From positions 1 through 20,487 of the forward strand of contig PS015472.1 in NCBI GenBank assembly GCA_048213135.1: a stretch of 20,487 nucleotides of DNA, written 5' to 3'. A program made the position numbers and the translations under genes. A model generated the notes under the pieces. The model was not told the origin of the DNA, did no database searches, and saw only the letters and a program-made list of their open reading frames with translations. The DNA comes from Reclinomonas americana ATCC 50394 (Eukaryota; Jakobida; Jakobea; Jakobida). Numbering within the stretch: position 1 is the stretch's first letter; every line of letters starts with the position of its first letter. Shown in pieces: positions 7,283-16,859 of the stretch.

Positions 7283-10191
7283 TCAGGCGGGGCCAGTGGG
7301 CGTGACCCACGTTCTCCACCCGTATCGTTCTGAATCGGTCTCGAAACCGGTAATGGTTCGACGGCAAAGCGGGCACTCGGCACCGCCACGCGCCGTCAGC
7401 ATACCGGCGCACGAGTGGCACAGCACCTGGTGACTGCACGGCTGGAGANNNNNNNNNNNNNNNNNNNNNNNNNNNNNNNNNNNNNNNNNNNNNNNNNNNN
7501 NNNNNNNNNNNNNNNNNNNNNNNNNNNNNNNNNNNNNNNNNNNNNNNNNNNNNNNNNNNNNNNNNNNNNNNNNNNNNNNNNNNNNNNNNNNNNNNNNNNN
7601 NNNNNNNNNNNNNNNNNNNNNNNNNNNNNNNNNNNNNNNNNNNNNNNNNNNNNNNNNNCGGATCGGCGTAACGCAAATCGCCGGCAAACACGGTGCGAAC
7701 AGTCTGCACACCACGCCACACAACAAAAAACATCAGTCACTGCGAGTCGGTGCTGTGTGCGAGCACACGTGACCTGATCCGCCTTGAACCAGTGCGCAAT
7801 GCCGAGGTCGCCAACACACGCTCGTCCGGCGTCATCAAACAGGATGTTGTCGGGCTTGATGTCGCGATGAATCACTGAGCGTGTATAGTGGTGAGGTAAT
7901 ACTGCACAGACGGGTGCGAAAGGATGGTTGTCTTACCATTCTGTTGTGCAGGTTTGGCACGGATCAGCAAAAACGTGAGCAACAAGAAAAAATCAAAACC
8001 TACGTGAAGATCGTGTCAAAATTGCACCTTGCTGCAGTGCACCACAGTGCGGTGGCGGTGAGCGAATAGCGACGTATACAGAGAAGAGAGAGAGTGTGTG
8101 CATCTCTCGTACCTATGAATCCCGGCCACCACTTCCGCACATCGCAAGATGCATGCAATGCGTTCCTCGATGGTCATGGGAGGCAGACTGCGCTCCTGGT
8201 AGTGCAATAGCCGGTGGCTCAGGTTGTGCTCACTGCGCCAGATTTGGTGAGTGTGCTCTACTTTGATCGACCAAGATGCAATAGCAGACTGCTACACCTC
8301 ATGGCCTCCAACACGATGCACCGGTCGGCGGTGTCCGACTCAGCGAAACCAATCATGCGCACCAGACCAGGGATGCACAACTTGGTCAACATCTCCACCT
8401 GCATCACGAGGGGGAGAATCGTCAGCGTGTGTCAAATCCCACATGCAACCAGGAGGAGGAGGAGGAGGAGATTGCGACGAAACTTCGGTGCCAAACGACG
8501 CAATGTTCCACGGAGAGGCGGCGTCAAACACTTTAACTACCACCGGCTGCTGGCCCCACATGCCGCGGTACACCGCCGCTTGCCCTCCCTCCGCCATGCG
8601 CTGTGAGAGGCCTCCTGTAATGGTCACAATCTGTGACCATGTGAACACCGTCGGCGACACTGCGTCGCATTTGCCCAGACTTGCGTGAGCCAACAAAACA
8701 AGCGCGGAAACATGAACGGCGCACATACCCTGCTGATGCATCTGTTGCTGCAAAATGGCCAGATCACGACGAGCCGCTTCGGCACGCTCACATTCCTCGG
8801 CGCGCTGCCGGTCCAGCTGCTCTAGCGCCGCCTGCATCTGCACCAGTTGTTCGTTGGCGGCGGCGAGCTCCTGCTGCACGAGCTGTGAGGAGCGCACGCC
8901 AGAGTCGACGGTGCCGTTCTTGTACTCGTGCAGGCGCGTGCGCAGCCGCTCATTCTCCGCCGTCAGCTCATCCACCTGCTTGCGCAGATGGTGCGCTTCG
9001 TCGGCGGCGTCATCGAGTTGTTCACGCAGATCAGCCGCCGACTCGGTGGCCACCGACAGCTGTAACCGGAGCGAGTCTTTCTCCTGGTAACTGTCCTCCA
9101 GCGCCAACTGCATCTCGGTGAGCAGGTCGCTGGAGACCGCCGCCGCCGCCGCCGCCCCCGCTACATCGGCATCATCGCGCCGAGCAGCTCGCGCCGCCGT
9201 GAGCGCCTGCTGTAATTGCACAATCTGCCAACCACGCGCGCGATCAGTGCCGACGACACACTCGCGTCACAACACATGTAGCACACGCACCACGGCACGC
9301 TGTGCAGCCACCTCCTCGGCCAGCAACTCAGCGCGTCGCGAGGATGACGATGACGACGACGGCGACGCATCCGCTGCGGCTCGGCTCTGGATGACAATGA
9401 GTTCATCCATCGGAACAACATACAGCTCGACAGACAGCGACACGCACCGGACTCTTGGCCGCACCCCCGGCCGCCGCGGACTTTTGTCGCGATCCACTAC
9501 CAGCACCTTGCGCTACGCAAAAGAGCAAAAAAAGCAGGCAGGCCGTGTGAGCATACGCGCCACTCAGGGGGAAGCAATCGAACAAAACCCACCCTGGCCC
9601 ATCTTTCTTCGCAAGTACTCGACCACCGCCGTGCGCCCGTGCTTCTCGGCCGTATCCAACGCCGTCTTGCCCTTGTTGCTGCGCGCATTCAGCAGCGACA
9701 CACCGTGATTACGCACGAGGTACTTGACAACATCGAGGTGGCCACACGAGGCCCCGAGATGCAACGCCGTCTTGCCCTTGTCGGTGGCGCGCATCACCAG
9801 CTGCGGCCGCTCTCGACACAAGTACTCCACTGCAGCAGTGTGCCCATTGGAGGCCTGCCACCACACATACACCAGTGAGAACGCAAGCACACAGCGCAGT
9901 GAGAGAGACAGGCAGAAACACACCGCACGATGCAACGCTGTTTGGCTGTACTTGTCCATGCTGCGCCATCATCACACATGTGAACAACAGTGAGAGAAGA
10001 CGCGATGAGTGGCACGACACGCACCTCTCCAGCACCGCCTTGCCATGCTCACGCGCCAGAGCTCGCAGCTGCTCAACGTTCCCATCGCGCCCAGCAACAC
10101 GCACTTGCCGACCTCTACAAAACACACTGTTCAACACACACACACACACAGCATGATAGAGAGGGAGAGGAAGACGCAACACTGAGGCCAT
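7283..10191 (-). CDS. Ankyrin-coiled-coil-protein kinase-RING fusion protein (gene E)
   Basis: Visible exons: 10191-10181, 10114-10025, 9960-9924, 9854-9593, 9512-9448, 9386-9291, 9224-8729, 8659-8484, 8398-8298, 8232-8113, 8031-8028, 7940-7937, 7874-7774, 7703 to the N gap, and the C-terminus 7448-7283 after it. Frame is kept throughout the 536 residues before the gap. Residues about 7-133 are ankyrin repeats (DKGKTALHLGASCGHLDVVKYL). Residues about 165-350 are Gln/Glu/Leu-rich coiled coil. The kinase domain follows: glycine loop EGGQAAVYRG, Lys395 in VVVKVF, catalytic loop HSKNVIHRDIKPDN with Asp492, DLG (510-512) in place of DFG, and GDLRYADP in place of the usual APE segment. After the gap is a C3HC4-type RING half, CSHQVLCHSCAG...ECPLCRR. 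The protein would combine ankyrin binding, phosphorylation and E3 ligase activity. That the two sides of the gap are one gene rests on strand, spacing and lack of an intervening stop or start. ATG 10191 is the first ATG and keeps phase. Confidence 0.8.
7449..7658. other. Assembly gap (210 N)
   Basis: The run of N removes the C-terminal kinase lobe after GDLRYADP and the first zinc ligands of the RING in gene E. The true length is unknown, so frame across it cannot be checked. Confidence 0.99.
7937..7940 (-). other. 4-nt micro-exon 2 (AATG) of gene E
   Basis: The acceptor cacaacag at 7941-7948 is followed by AATG and the strong donor GTAAGA at 7936. Entering in phase 0, it supplies an asparagine codon and the first base of the valine codon completed at 7874. 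Without both micro-exons the reading frame into the HRD exon is lost. Confidence 0.65.
8028..8031 (-). other. 4-nt micro-exon 1 (CAAG) of gene E
   Basis: The preceding exon ends in phase 2 (CAT AG) at 8113. The tract ending ctgcag at 8032 is followed by CAAG and then GTGCAA. Inclusion completes a serine codon and adds a lysine, leaving phase 0. This yields the start of the HSKN string that precedes VIHRDIKPDN in many kinases. Support comes from phase and family motif only. Confidence 0.65.
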
Positions 10192-10326
10192 CCTCTCAAT
10201 GTGTCGGCTTTCTGACTGAAGATCCGACAACACAATGGATAATGGATCTTCGTTACGCGCGACGCTCGCCTTTGTTCATTACACGTCTTTCTCTCTTCTC
10301 TCATGCTTTCTACAGGAATGTGCTGA

Positions 10327-10655
10327 TTACAACTTGGAGACCATCATATCGACGAGCAATCGTCGCCACACGGGTTCGGGGAGACCGCGCGCACGCAGGC
10401 GCTCAGCAATCTCCTGCTTCAACTCGGTGGGGAGCAGGCGCACAGGCCCGCACTCTTGCACGTGCTCGCCTTGTGTCACTGGTGCAGAGGACGAGGAGGA
10501 GGCAGCGTCATTGTCATTGTGCAGCTCGCGAAGGATCTCTGAGGCCGCTGGAAATGCTGCGCGCGCGTGTCTCTCAGTGAGTGAGTGAGTGTGTGTGAGT
10601 GAGACTGAGGGGAAGCGCAGTGTGACAGACCAAACGCTGGCCGCTCCTCTGTCAT
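10327..10655 (-). CDS. Small hypothetical protein (gene F)
   Basis: The supported part is a terminal exon, 10556-10327, coding 76 residues with the stop at 10327. It is polar and Ser-rich (AASSSSSAP) and ends in a helical, charged tail (ELKQEIAERLRARG, then PVWRRLLVDMM). The simplest 5' model is a 25-nt exon, 10655-10631 (MTEERPAF), with donor GTCTGT and acceptor cgcgcag at 10557; it keeps frame and gives 84 residues. An intronless reading from ATG 10659 or 10697 is also open, but it would translate a GTCTCACTCACACACA tract that looks like an intron. No family is recognised. It lies 135 bp upstream of gene E and diverges from gene G. The start is the weak point. Confidence 0.5.
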
Positions 10656-10702
10656 GCATTCGCCAGAGACAATCGCTGCGCACTGAGTCACTCAACATAA
10701 CA
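10656..10702. promoter_or_regulatory. Very short divergent spacer between genes F and G
   Basis: If the starts of F (10655) and G (10703) are right, only 47 bp separate two oppositely transcribed ATGs. No TATA box is seen. The segment has a GTGACTCA-like motif in inverted form (gagtcactcaac). Transcript 5' ends probably overlap the neighbouring gene. It would be a minimal bidirectional promoter. Confidence 0.4.
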
Positions 10703-11416
10703 ATGGCGTGGGGTGAGCGCGCGTCTTCTCCCTTTCTCCACCTTCGCTTGCTCCACTCACTTGTGTGCGTGTGTCTGCGTGTGTGTGCAGATCGTCGCAA
10801 CACGCGCAATCCATCGCTGTATGACACGCGCGCCCTGATGGACCCTCAGTTGCGAGCTTGTCTTCCACTGACTCACTCGTTGCACACTGTCTCACACACA
10901 CACACACCCTCGCAGAGCACCATATGTCGCACAGCAGCGCGACCGGTACACCAACATGTTTGATCCACGGTTGCGTTCCCACTCGCTTTCTCTCATGCTC
11001 TCTCGCTCACTCTTTTGCACTCTTGCAGGAGTCGCTACTTTGAGGACTTCCCGTACCGCGAGCGGGCGACGTACTCTCGCGGCTCGGCCCTCGGCAATCC
11101 CGATTTCGGCAACTTCCGCTTCCGCAAGGGCTACTCGGCCGAGCTCACGCTGCGCGACGGCGAAACGGCCATGTTGTCGGGCGACTCGCGCAGCAAGTCG
11201 TACCGCACGCACTACTCGCCCGAGTACCGCTCCTCGTTCTTCTACTCGTGGCTCGGCAAGCTGATGCGCCTGCTCTGGCTCGATCGCCTGTTCGGCTTGC
11301 ATGTCGACACGGTCAAGCATGTCCGCACGCGATCGTATGTGTTTGTCACCGCGCGCATCCTCCCCGATGCTGCTACGGCCACAGCAGCGCCTTTGCAAGC
11401 CTCCGAAGTCTCATAA
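10703..11416 (+). CDS. Hypothetical protein, 169 aa (gene G)
   Basis: Four exons: 10703-10712, 10791-10848, 10916-10969, 11029-11416, joining in frame to 169 residues with TAA at 11414. The first exon codes only MAW plus one base. Two consecutive introns (10849 and 10970) start GTTGCG. The protein is rich in Arg, Tyr and Ser (RYFEDFPYRERATYSRG; NPDFGNFRFRKGYSAEL). One amphipathic or hydrophobic stretch, FYSWLGKLMRLLWLDRLFGL, could be a membrane-associated helix, followed by a short Ala-rich tail. No family is recognised. A further donor (GTATGT at 11336) could replace the last 25 residues with a longer basic tail, but no acceptor is convincing. Strong codon-periodic G/C third positions support coding in exon 4. 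Confidence 0.7.
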
Positions 11417-11572
11417 ACATCGGTCGAAGTTGTCCGGTCCGTCCGTCTTCACGTTCGTCGTCCGTCGCTTGTCTCCATCCCGCGCTCGCGCACTCCCCGC
11501 TGTCTGTGTCTGTTCCCGCACCTCCACTTGTGTGGCTGGTGGTGGCGAGCACAGAGCACAAGAGAAGAAAAG

Positions 11573-11665
11573 ATGGGCACCAAGGGTTCGAAAGCCTCGC
11601 CCGACCTCAACTACTACACGCCGACTGGCCTCTACCCGTCGTGCCCGTGGGATGACAAGCAGGTC

Positions 11666-11702
<37 letters not shown>

Positions 11703-12986
11703 TCCGTCACACGCACGCACACGAATAGGAGCTGAAAAAACTCCACGCGCACTTCACACACAGGTAAAGAAGCTGGTCACTCGTCAGCGTGTGGCGCCGC
11801 GGTGGCCTGGCAAGCAGGAGCGCTCAGCAGAGGCGGGCGAGGAGTGTCCCATTTGCTATCTCGTTGCGTGGTGGAATGACTTCTGAGTGCGCGCGCGCGC
11901 GGACATCTCGCTCTCCGGGCTCCGGCGTTTTCGCGCACGCCATTCTCTCTTTCTGTGTGTGTATGTGCGTGCGAGTGTCATCTCTCTTGTGGTGTCTTGT
12001 CAATGTGCGCATGTGCAAAAAAAAGGTGCGGTTGCGAATGATCTCTGTTGCGCGTTCTCCGTCTTCGGCGCATCAGTGTCATCATTATCAATCGAGAATA
12101 GTCACTGGCCACAATCATTGCACATCTTACTCACTTCATTCTTCCTCTTGCAGGCGTATCCAGCGCTCAACACATGCACGTGCTGTCGGCAGACGCTGTG
12201 CACTGGTCAGTCAGTCAGTGTGTCTTGTCTCTGTCTGATTCATGCGTGTGTGCGTGCTCATTTGGTGGTGGTGGTGGCGGCGCAGAGTGCTACTTGCAAG
12301 TGAAGAGCCCGACGTATCCTGCGGCCTCCGAGTGCCCGTTCTGCAAGAAGCGGAACTTTGACGTCAAGTACTTTGGCGTGCGAGCGCTGGAGGAGCGAGT
12401 GAAGGAGGAAGAGGTCGGAACCTCGATCTCTCTCTCTCTCTCTCGCTTACAGTGGTGATGGCGTTTCTTATTCGGTGTGTTGTGTGCAGGAACTGTTGCG
12501 AGTACAGGAGCTGCAGCGCAAGGCGCGTGAGTTGCAGGAGGAGGAGCGGCAGCGGAAGCGCGCCCAGTCACTACGCTCCAGTGCGAGTCCTGTGGCCGGT
12601 GTTGCGGGTTCGCCGGCCTCGGTGGGCAGTGCCGATGCCTCTTTTGATCCCACCGAGTTTGGTTTCTCCAGTCGCGAGGGCTACGAAGCGGGTGCGTAGA
12701 CACCGTTCTCGAGACGTGCTGTGCACTCCATTGCGCTCACACGATTGGTGTGACACACGCAGCACGGAACGCGGCGCAAAGTGTGCGAGTGCCGCCGCCG
12801 GGCATTATCGAGATTGGTGGGCGCTCACGACGCCACCGCTCGCACCGGGAGCACTCGGGTGGTGGCGGAAGCGGCAGCCGCTCCCATCGACACTCGTCTC
12901 GCCGTGCCTCGCGCGATGCAGTGGTGCGTTGTCGTTGTTTGTCGGTGCTGACTCGATCCTTCTCCCATCACCAGGAATACTCACGC

Positions 12987-13017
<31 letters not shown>

Positions 13018-14516
13018 GTCGCGTCGGCAGCAGCAACAGCAGGCAGATGATGTGATGCAACTCTCATTCAATGTCGGTGATTATATTCCCGAGAGCCTGC
13101 GTGACATGGCGCGCACGTTGCCGACAGGCATGGATGTGGACTACGAATCTGCCATGCTCTCCGAAGCCATTCGCCTGTCCATCTTGGCGGCGCAAGAGGA
13201 CGCTGCTCGTACCGAACAGCAGCAACAACAGCAACTGCAGCAACAACAACTGGCGGATGGCTCTGCGGAGCTGCAATTACAGTCGCCGCAATTGGAGTCG
13301 GAGAAGGCCGTGCGAGTGCGAAAGGAGGAAGAGGAAGACGACGAGGACGACGGTAGTCACATTTTTGGTGGTGACGCAGTTACGCGGGCAATTGCACAAA
13401 AACTGTCGTCGAGGGACGATGAATCGTTGACGCGGTTACGACGGGGCGATACTGGCGCGCCGAGCGACGAGCAGCACGTGGATGCAATGTTCTATCTGCG
13501 AGCCGTCGCGGCGGCGCATCAGGCGGCAGAGGCCGCACGACACCCAGGTATGGATGGACCGCTGTCGTTCTTGCCGGAGATGTGCGCACGTGTTGACTGT
13601 CTTTCTTATGCAGCCGTGGTCACCATGCCGTCGGCATCGCCGCTTGCCGAGTCACCTCTTGATGCGGCCACAATGCCGGGATCCGCAGGCGCTCTTGCTG
13701 TTGCTGTTGCGTTTGCCTTGTGCGCGCGACAACCGTCTTTCCATTTCTCACACACTCTGCAGGAGAAGCTCGATGGTCCGGCTTATGGCGGCGACGAGGC
13801 AGGCTCGTCGCTGTCGAATTCACCACGCGACAGCACGGCTCGCCTGCGGTCGGCCAGTCTGTCGTCGCAGTCGACCAAGCCGAAGGCCGGTCTGTTGGGC
13901 ACCATGTCGCAGGAAATCACCTCGTCGTCGCCAACCTCGGAGGGTCTGACGACGGGTAAGGAGGATGGGGAGCACTCACCAAAGGGCGCGTCGGGCTTCA
14001 CTGTGCCTGGTCTGGCCGACGATTTTGGTGTGGTCGACGAGGACATGGGCGATCGGGATGCGGTACGTGTGTATGTGCGTGTGCGTGCGCGTGTGCGATG
14101 CCGTAACTCACCGGTGTCATTCCGCCGAACAGCGCGAGGAGCTGCCTCTTAGTGGCCTGTTGATGTCGCAGAATCCGGCCGTGATGACTCTGCCTCCCAC
14201 TGGTCGTCGGAGAAGTAGCAGTACGTCTCCGATTGCTGAGCGACGGACTGGAAAACTGGAAGAGGGTTCGCTTCACCGTTTCTTCTTTTTTCTCGTCGTA
14301 TGGCTTCGCGTGCGCTCACCGTGTGTAACAGGTGTCGCCGCCTCGTCAGCATCTTCGTCAACCCCGCCGCCACCACCACCACCACTGCCACCCGGTGCCT
14401 TGCGGCCCAGTGCCAGTGTGGAAGGCGGTGCTGCTGCTCAAGGTAGCGACGACGAAGAGGAGGACGAGGAGGCCATTCTTGCGCTGGCAATCGCCATGTC
14501 GCTGCGTGAATCATGA
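11573..14516 (+). CDS. SIP5/DA2-like RING protein with two UIMs (gene H)
   Basis: Eleven exons: 11573-11662, 11764-11862, 12154-12205, 12286-12413, 12490-12691, 12763-12923, 13031-13547, 13614-13705, 13763-14062, 14133-14265, 14332-14516. They join in frame to 652 residues. The N-terminus is MGTKGSKAS, a possible myristoylation site. The RING-like zinc finger spans 58-100: CPICYLAYPALN, CTCCRQTLCTECYLQVK, ECPFCKKRNFDVKYFG. This spacing and the CPICxLxYP...CPFC...YFG pattern are those of yeast Sip5 and plant DA2/GW2 ubiquitin ligases. A charged helix follows (ELLRVQELQRKARELQEEE). UIM-like helices are at about 280-302 (ESAMLSEAIRLSILAAQED) and at the extreme C-terminus (EEAILALAIAMSLRES). Low-complexity poly-Gln, acidic and poly-Pro segments lie between. 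An E3 ligase or ubiquitin reader role follows from the family. Introns 2 and 8 start GTTGCG. Confidence 0.85.
11670..11699. repeat. (CT)n microsatellite in gene H intron 1
   Basis: A pure 30-nt TC run beginning seven bases after the donor at 11663 of the plus-strand gene H. It is much closer to the donor than to the acceptor (11763). Confidence 0.95.
12989..13016. repeat. (GT)n microsatellite in gene H intron 6
   Basis: Fourteen GT units inside the intron 12924-13030, ending 14 nt before the cag acceptor. GT runs recur in other introns here, for example 7004-7023 in gene D. Confidence 0.95.
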
Positions 14517-14688
14517 TAGAGATTGCTGCGGTTCCCCGCCCGCCCTCCTTTTGTCTCTCTCTCTCTCTCTCTCTTTTTGTTGTTTGTTTGGTTTGTACGT
14601 CGCGCGGTTGCTGCCTCGTCGACGGTGTGTTTGTGTGGATTCAGAAAAAGAAGAAGAAGAAGAACAGTGTATTGTTTTCTCTGGTGTG
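14517..14688. other. Convergent 3' region of genes H and I
   Basis: The 172 bp between two convergent stops contain the (CT)n tract, a T/G-rich segment and a purine run (aaaaagaagaagaagaagaa at 14644-14663). No gene is seen. Both transcripts must end here and probably overlap. Confidence 0.6.
14554..14574. repeat. (CT)n tract after the stop of gene H
   Basis: A pure TC run 38 nt downstream of the TGA of gene H, in its 3' untranslated region, followed by a T-rich stretch. It is close to the convergent stop of gene I and may belong to its 3' end in antisense. Confidence 0.85.
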
Positions 14689-15904
14689 CTACTGCAAAGG
14701 TGTGGTCGATGCGCACGTGTTGCTGTCGTCGGCGGTCACATTCAGTGGCACCACTCCCACCGTGACATTGTCGTCGGCGTGCGGGGCGGTGACGGCGCTC
14801 TTGGCGAGGAAGAGCGCCAGGCTGTCGCAGTTCGCGTCGCTCACACTGGCGTATTCGTCGACCAGGCGCGCAACCGCATTCGCGTCCAACGCATCCCACA
14901 AACCATCGGTGGCCACCAGGAGGCACACATCGCGGCGAGTGACCTTGTACTCCACAATGTCCGGCTCGGGGATGACAAATGGGCGGAGGTAGCGATCGCC
15001 AATGGCGCGTGTCGCAGCCAGGACGCCTTGCACGCGAAGGATGCCGCACGGCTGTGCAGGACGCAGATACCCACCCGACAGCGCCTCGATGCGCTGCCTC
15101 TCGCTCTTCTCCGTCGGCGAGTGCAGGCGGGTGAGCCACTCCAACTTGAAACCGGGTCCGTGTGATCGACGGCGGACGACGGCACACCGACTAACGCACA
15201 GTGTCTGAGTATGCGAGGCTCTCTCTCTCTCTCTCACCCTTCTTCAGACTCACCTGTCGCCCGTGTTGGCCACGAAGCACACGTCGGGACGCGTTGGGTG
15301 GATGGCGACAACACACGCTGTCGAGCCGATATTGCTGGGTGGCGCCTCGCAATTGTTGAATCGCAAGCCGCCCGCACGAACAACGCGCGCAGCAAAGAAC
15401 CGCTCAAAGTCCTCGTCGAGTTGTACGAGTGTGGCACTCAGCATCGCCCTGCGGATGTCGCACGGTGCAGTCAAGAGGAGAAAACCAGCGAGCGAACAAA
15501 CCAACAAACAACTGCTGCGCACCCTGTACACGAGGAGGCACTGTGTTGCAGCTTGGCCTCGGCTGCCAGCGGCAGGCGATCGCGCAAAAAGGTCGCGCAC
15601 ATGGAACCGTTGTGTCCGTCAAACACAGCATAGAGCTCTGTAATCCTCGCACATGAGGAACGACTCGAATTGGACATTTTGCGATCGACGTCAAACGCAA
15701 GCACCGCATCCGTTGGACAGCGTGACCGCGGTATGCGCGTCCTCCTGATACGGGCGGCTACCGATAAGAGAGGCGAACTGTTCGTGCGAGAATCGCAGAC
15801 GGGCAACCTGCATTGGCGTCTGGAAGCACACATGTGGAAGCGGCAAGATTGCATTGGGATCGGAACAACGCGCTCACCTTTGGCGACGAATTTGTGGAGC
15901 CCAT
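14689..15904 (-). CDS. PP2C-type Ser/Thr protein phosphatase (gene I)
   Basis: Five exons: 15904-15878, 15807-15705, 15637-15523, 15448-15254, 15190-14689, joining in frame to 313 residues with TAG at 14689. The first exon codes MGSTNSSPK, an N-myristoylation consensus (Gly2, Ser6), which suggests membrane attachment. PPM/PP2C motifs appear in order: SRPYQEDAHT, ELYAVFDGHNG (metal ligands Asp50 and Gly51), VCFVANTGDSR, GVLAATRAIGDRYL, LLVATDGLWDAL and ADDNVTVGVV (last Asp ligand). All metal-binding acidic residues are present, so it should be an active Mn/Mg-dependent phosphatase. It runs convergent to gene H with 172 bp between stops. All introns have ordinary donors. Substrates cannot be told. 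Confidence 0.92.
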
Positions 15905-16251
15905 GGTGACGGCGGTTGTCTGTTGTCGGCGCACGTGACGCGATCAAGAAGGGTGTGTGGTGATGAAGAGTGGGAACGGGGCAAGAAGCAGAGGGCGATG
16001 AGGAAGCGATCATGTCACAACATGGAAAGTGAAAAAATAAAGAACACGTCGGAATCGTCCAGACAACCTCCATCGAATGATCGCATAGGACACACAATAG
16101 CGCACGACGGGTAGTTGAATAAGCACCACACTTGTTTCATTTTGCGGAAGAAGAAAACAAACGACAAGAAGAGAGGACAAGAATGTTGAAAAAAACTGAG
16201 GAAATGCCCGAGAGCGAAAAACAACAATCCACTACAGAAAATCGTGGAGAG
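15905..16251. promoter_or_regulatory. Divergent intergenic region between genes I and J
   Basis: About 350 bp upstream of both the PP2C gene (minus) and gene J (plus). It is purine-rich and A/T-richer than its surroundings. The plus strand has no convincing exon before the gap, only the open frame holding MLKKTEEMPESEK. It probably carries both promoters; no specific site is recognised. Confidence 0.35.
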
Positions 16252-16271
16252 NNNNNNNNNNNNNNNNNNNN
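16252..16271. other. Assembly gap (20 N)
   Basis: A short run of N just upstream of the first clear exon of gene J. Base composition is more A/T-rich on its left than on its right, so the two sides may not be truly adjacent. Confidence 0.99.
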
Positions 16272-16616
16272 GCAGAACGGCTACTCACCCGAGGACAAGT
16301 ACTGCCCGTTCTACAAGCTGGTGTGGATGGTGCGCAACATGATCACGTTCTACCAGGAGGCACGCAAGGGTGAGTTATATTGTGTTTGCACACCGTGGTC
16401 ACTCTGGCGTCTGCTGAACCGTCTTCTTCGTGTGTAGCCATTGAGCAAGACAAGATCCGCTGGGCCACCATCAAGTCGCGCATGCCATGGGCACTGGACG
16501 AGCTGAAGAAGATGAAGTTTGCGAACCCGCACGACGGACAGGAGAAGCTGGAGGGTGACTTCCGCAACATGTTGGAGCGCATGCAGACGGCATTCCGCAG
16601 CCTCGAGGAGGACTAA
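16272..16616 (+). CDS. Hypothetical protein, C-terminal part (gene J)
   Basis: Exons: from the gap to 16369 and 16438-16616, in frame through a GTGAGT donor at 16370, ending in TAA at 16614. Ninety residues are visible: an aromatic-rich start ([20 protein letters not shown]), then a charged helical region ([31 protein letters not shown]). It looks like a small all-helical soluble protein. No family is recognised. An open frame left of the gap contains MLKKTEEMPESEK and would be in frame if the gap really is 20 nt, but this is not reliable. The gene is divergent from gene I and convergent with gene K, whose stop is 243 bp away. Confidence 0.6.
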
Positions 16617-16859
16617 AAAGACGCGAGTGAGGGAGATTGTAGAACCGAACTCCGTCTGTCGAGGCGTTTCCTCTTTTGCGTCGTCGTCGTCATTTTGTGC
16701 CGTTTTTAGTACTGGTGGTTGGCGGTGTGCGTCTGTCTGTGTTGGACGCGGTAGCTGGCGTGATTTCTCGATCCTCACACTCTTTTTTCTTCGCTTTCGT
16801 TTTGCTCTTTCATCTTGTTCGGAATGTGTATACTCGTTTACTTCAAAGTGGTTGTTGCG

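Noticed and set aside
8620-8640. A perfect 9-bp inverted repeat with a 3-nt loop (atggtcaca/tgtgaccat)
   Set aside because: It lies inside a coding exon of gene E (codons for TWSQIVTI). It is a nice palindrome but most simply a chance effect of coding sequence.
1356-10180. Reading the unusual donors as GC-AG introns (TT|GCGT)
   Set aside because: Phase cannot separate the two readings because they differ by 3 nt, but GC cutting inserts one extra residue in the GST pair, the TauE motif and the SIP5 RING. GT cutting leaves all of them gap-free.
11336-11655. Extension of gene G beyond 11416 through a GTATGT donor
   Set aside because: No good acceptor with a polypyrimidine tract follows, and the extended frames are low-complexity and overlap the 5' side of gene H.
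11883-12153. A hidden gene or structured RNA in the unusually long intron 2 of gene H (291 nt)
   Set aside because: It has a GCGCGCGCGCG run and T/G-rich stretches but no tRNA-like cloverleaf, snoRNA box pair or open frame with domain content that I can see.
12452-14152. A single open frame of 566 codons on the plus strand
   Set aside because: It reads through several introns of gene H, including a (GT)n microsatellite and clear donor and acceptor sites. Spliced exons give a better SIP5-like protein.
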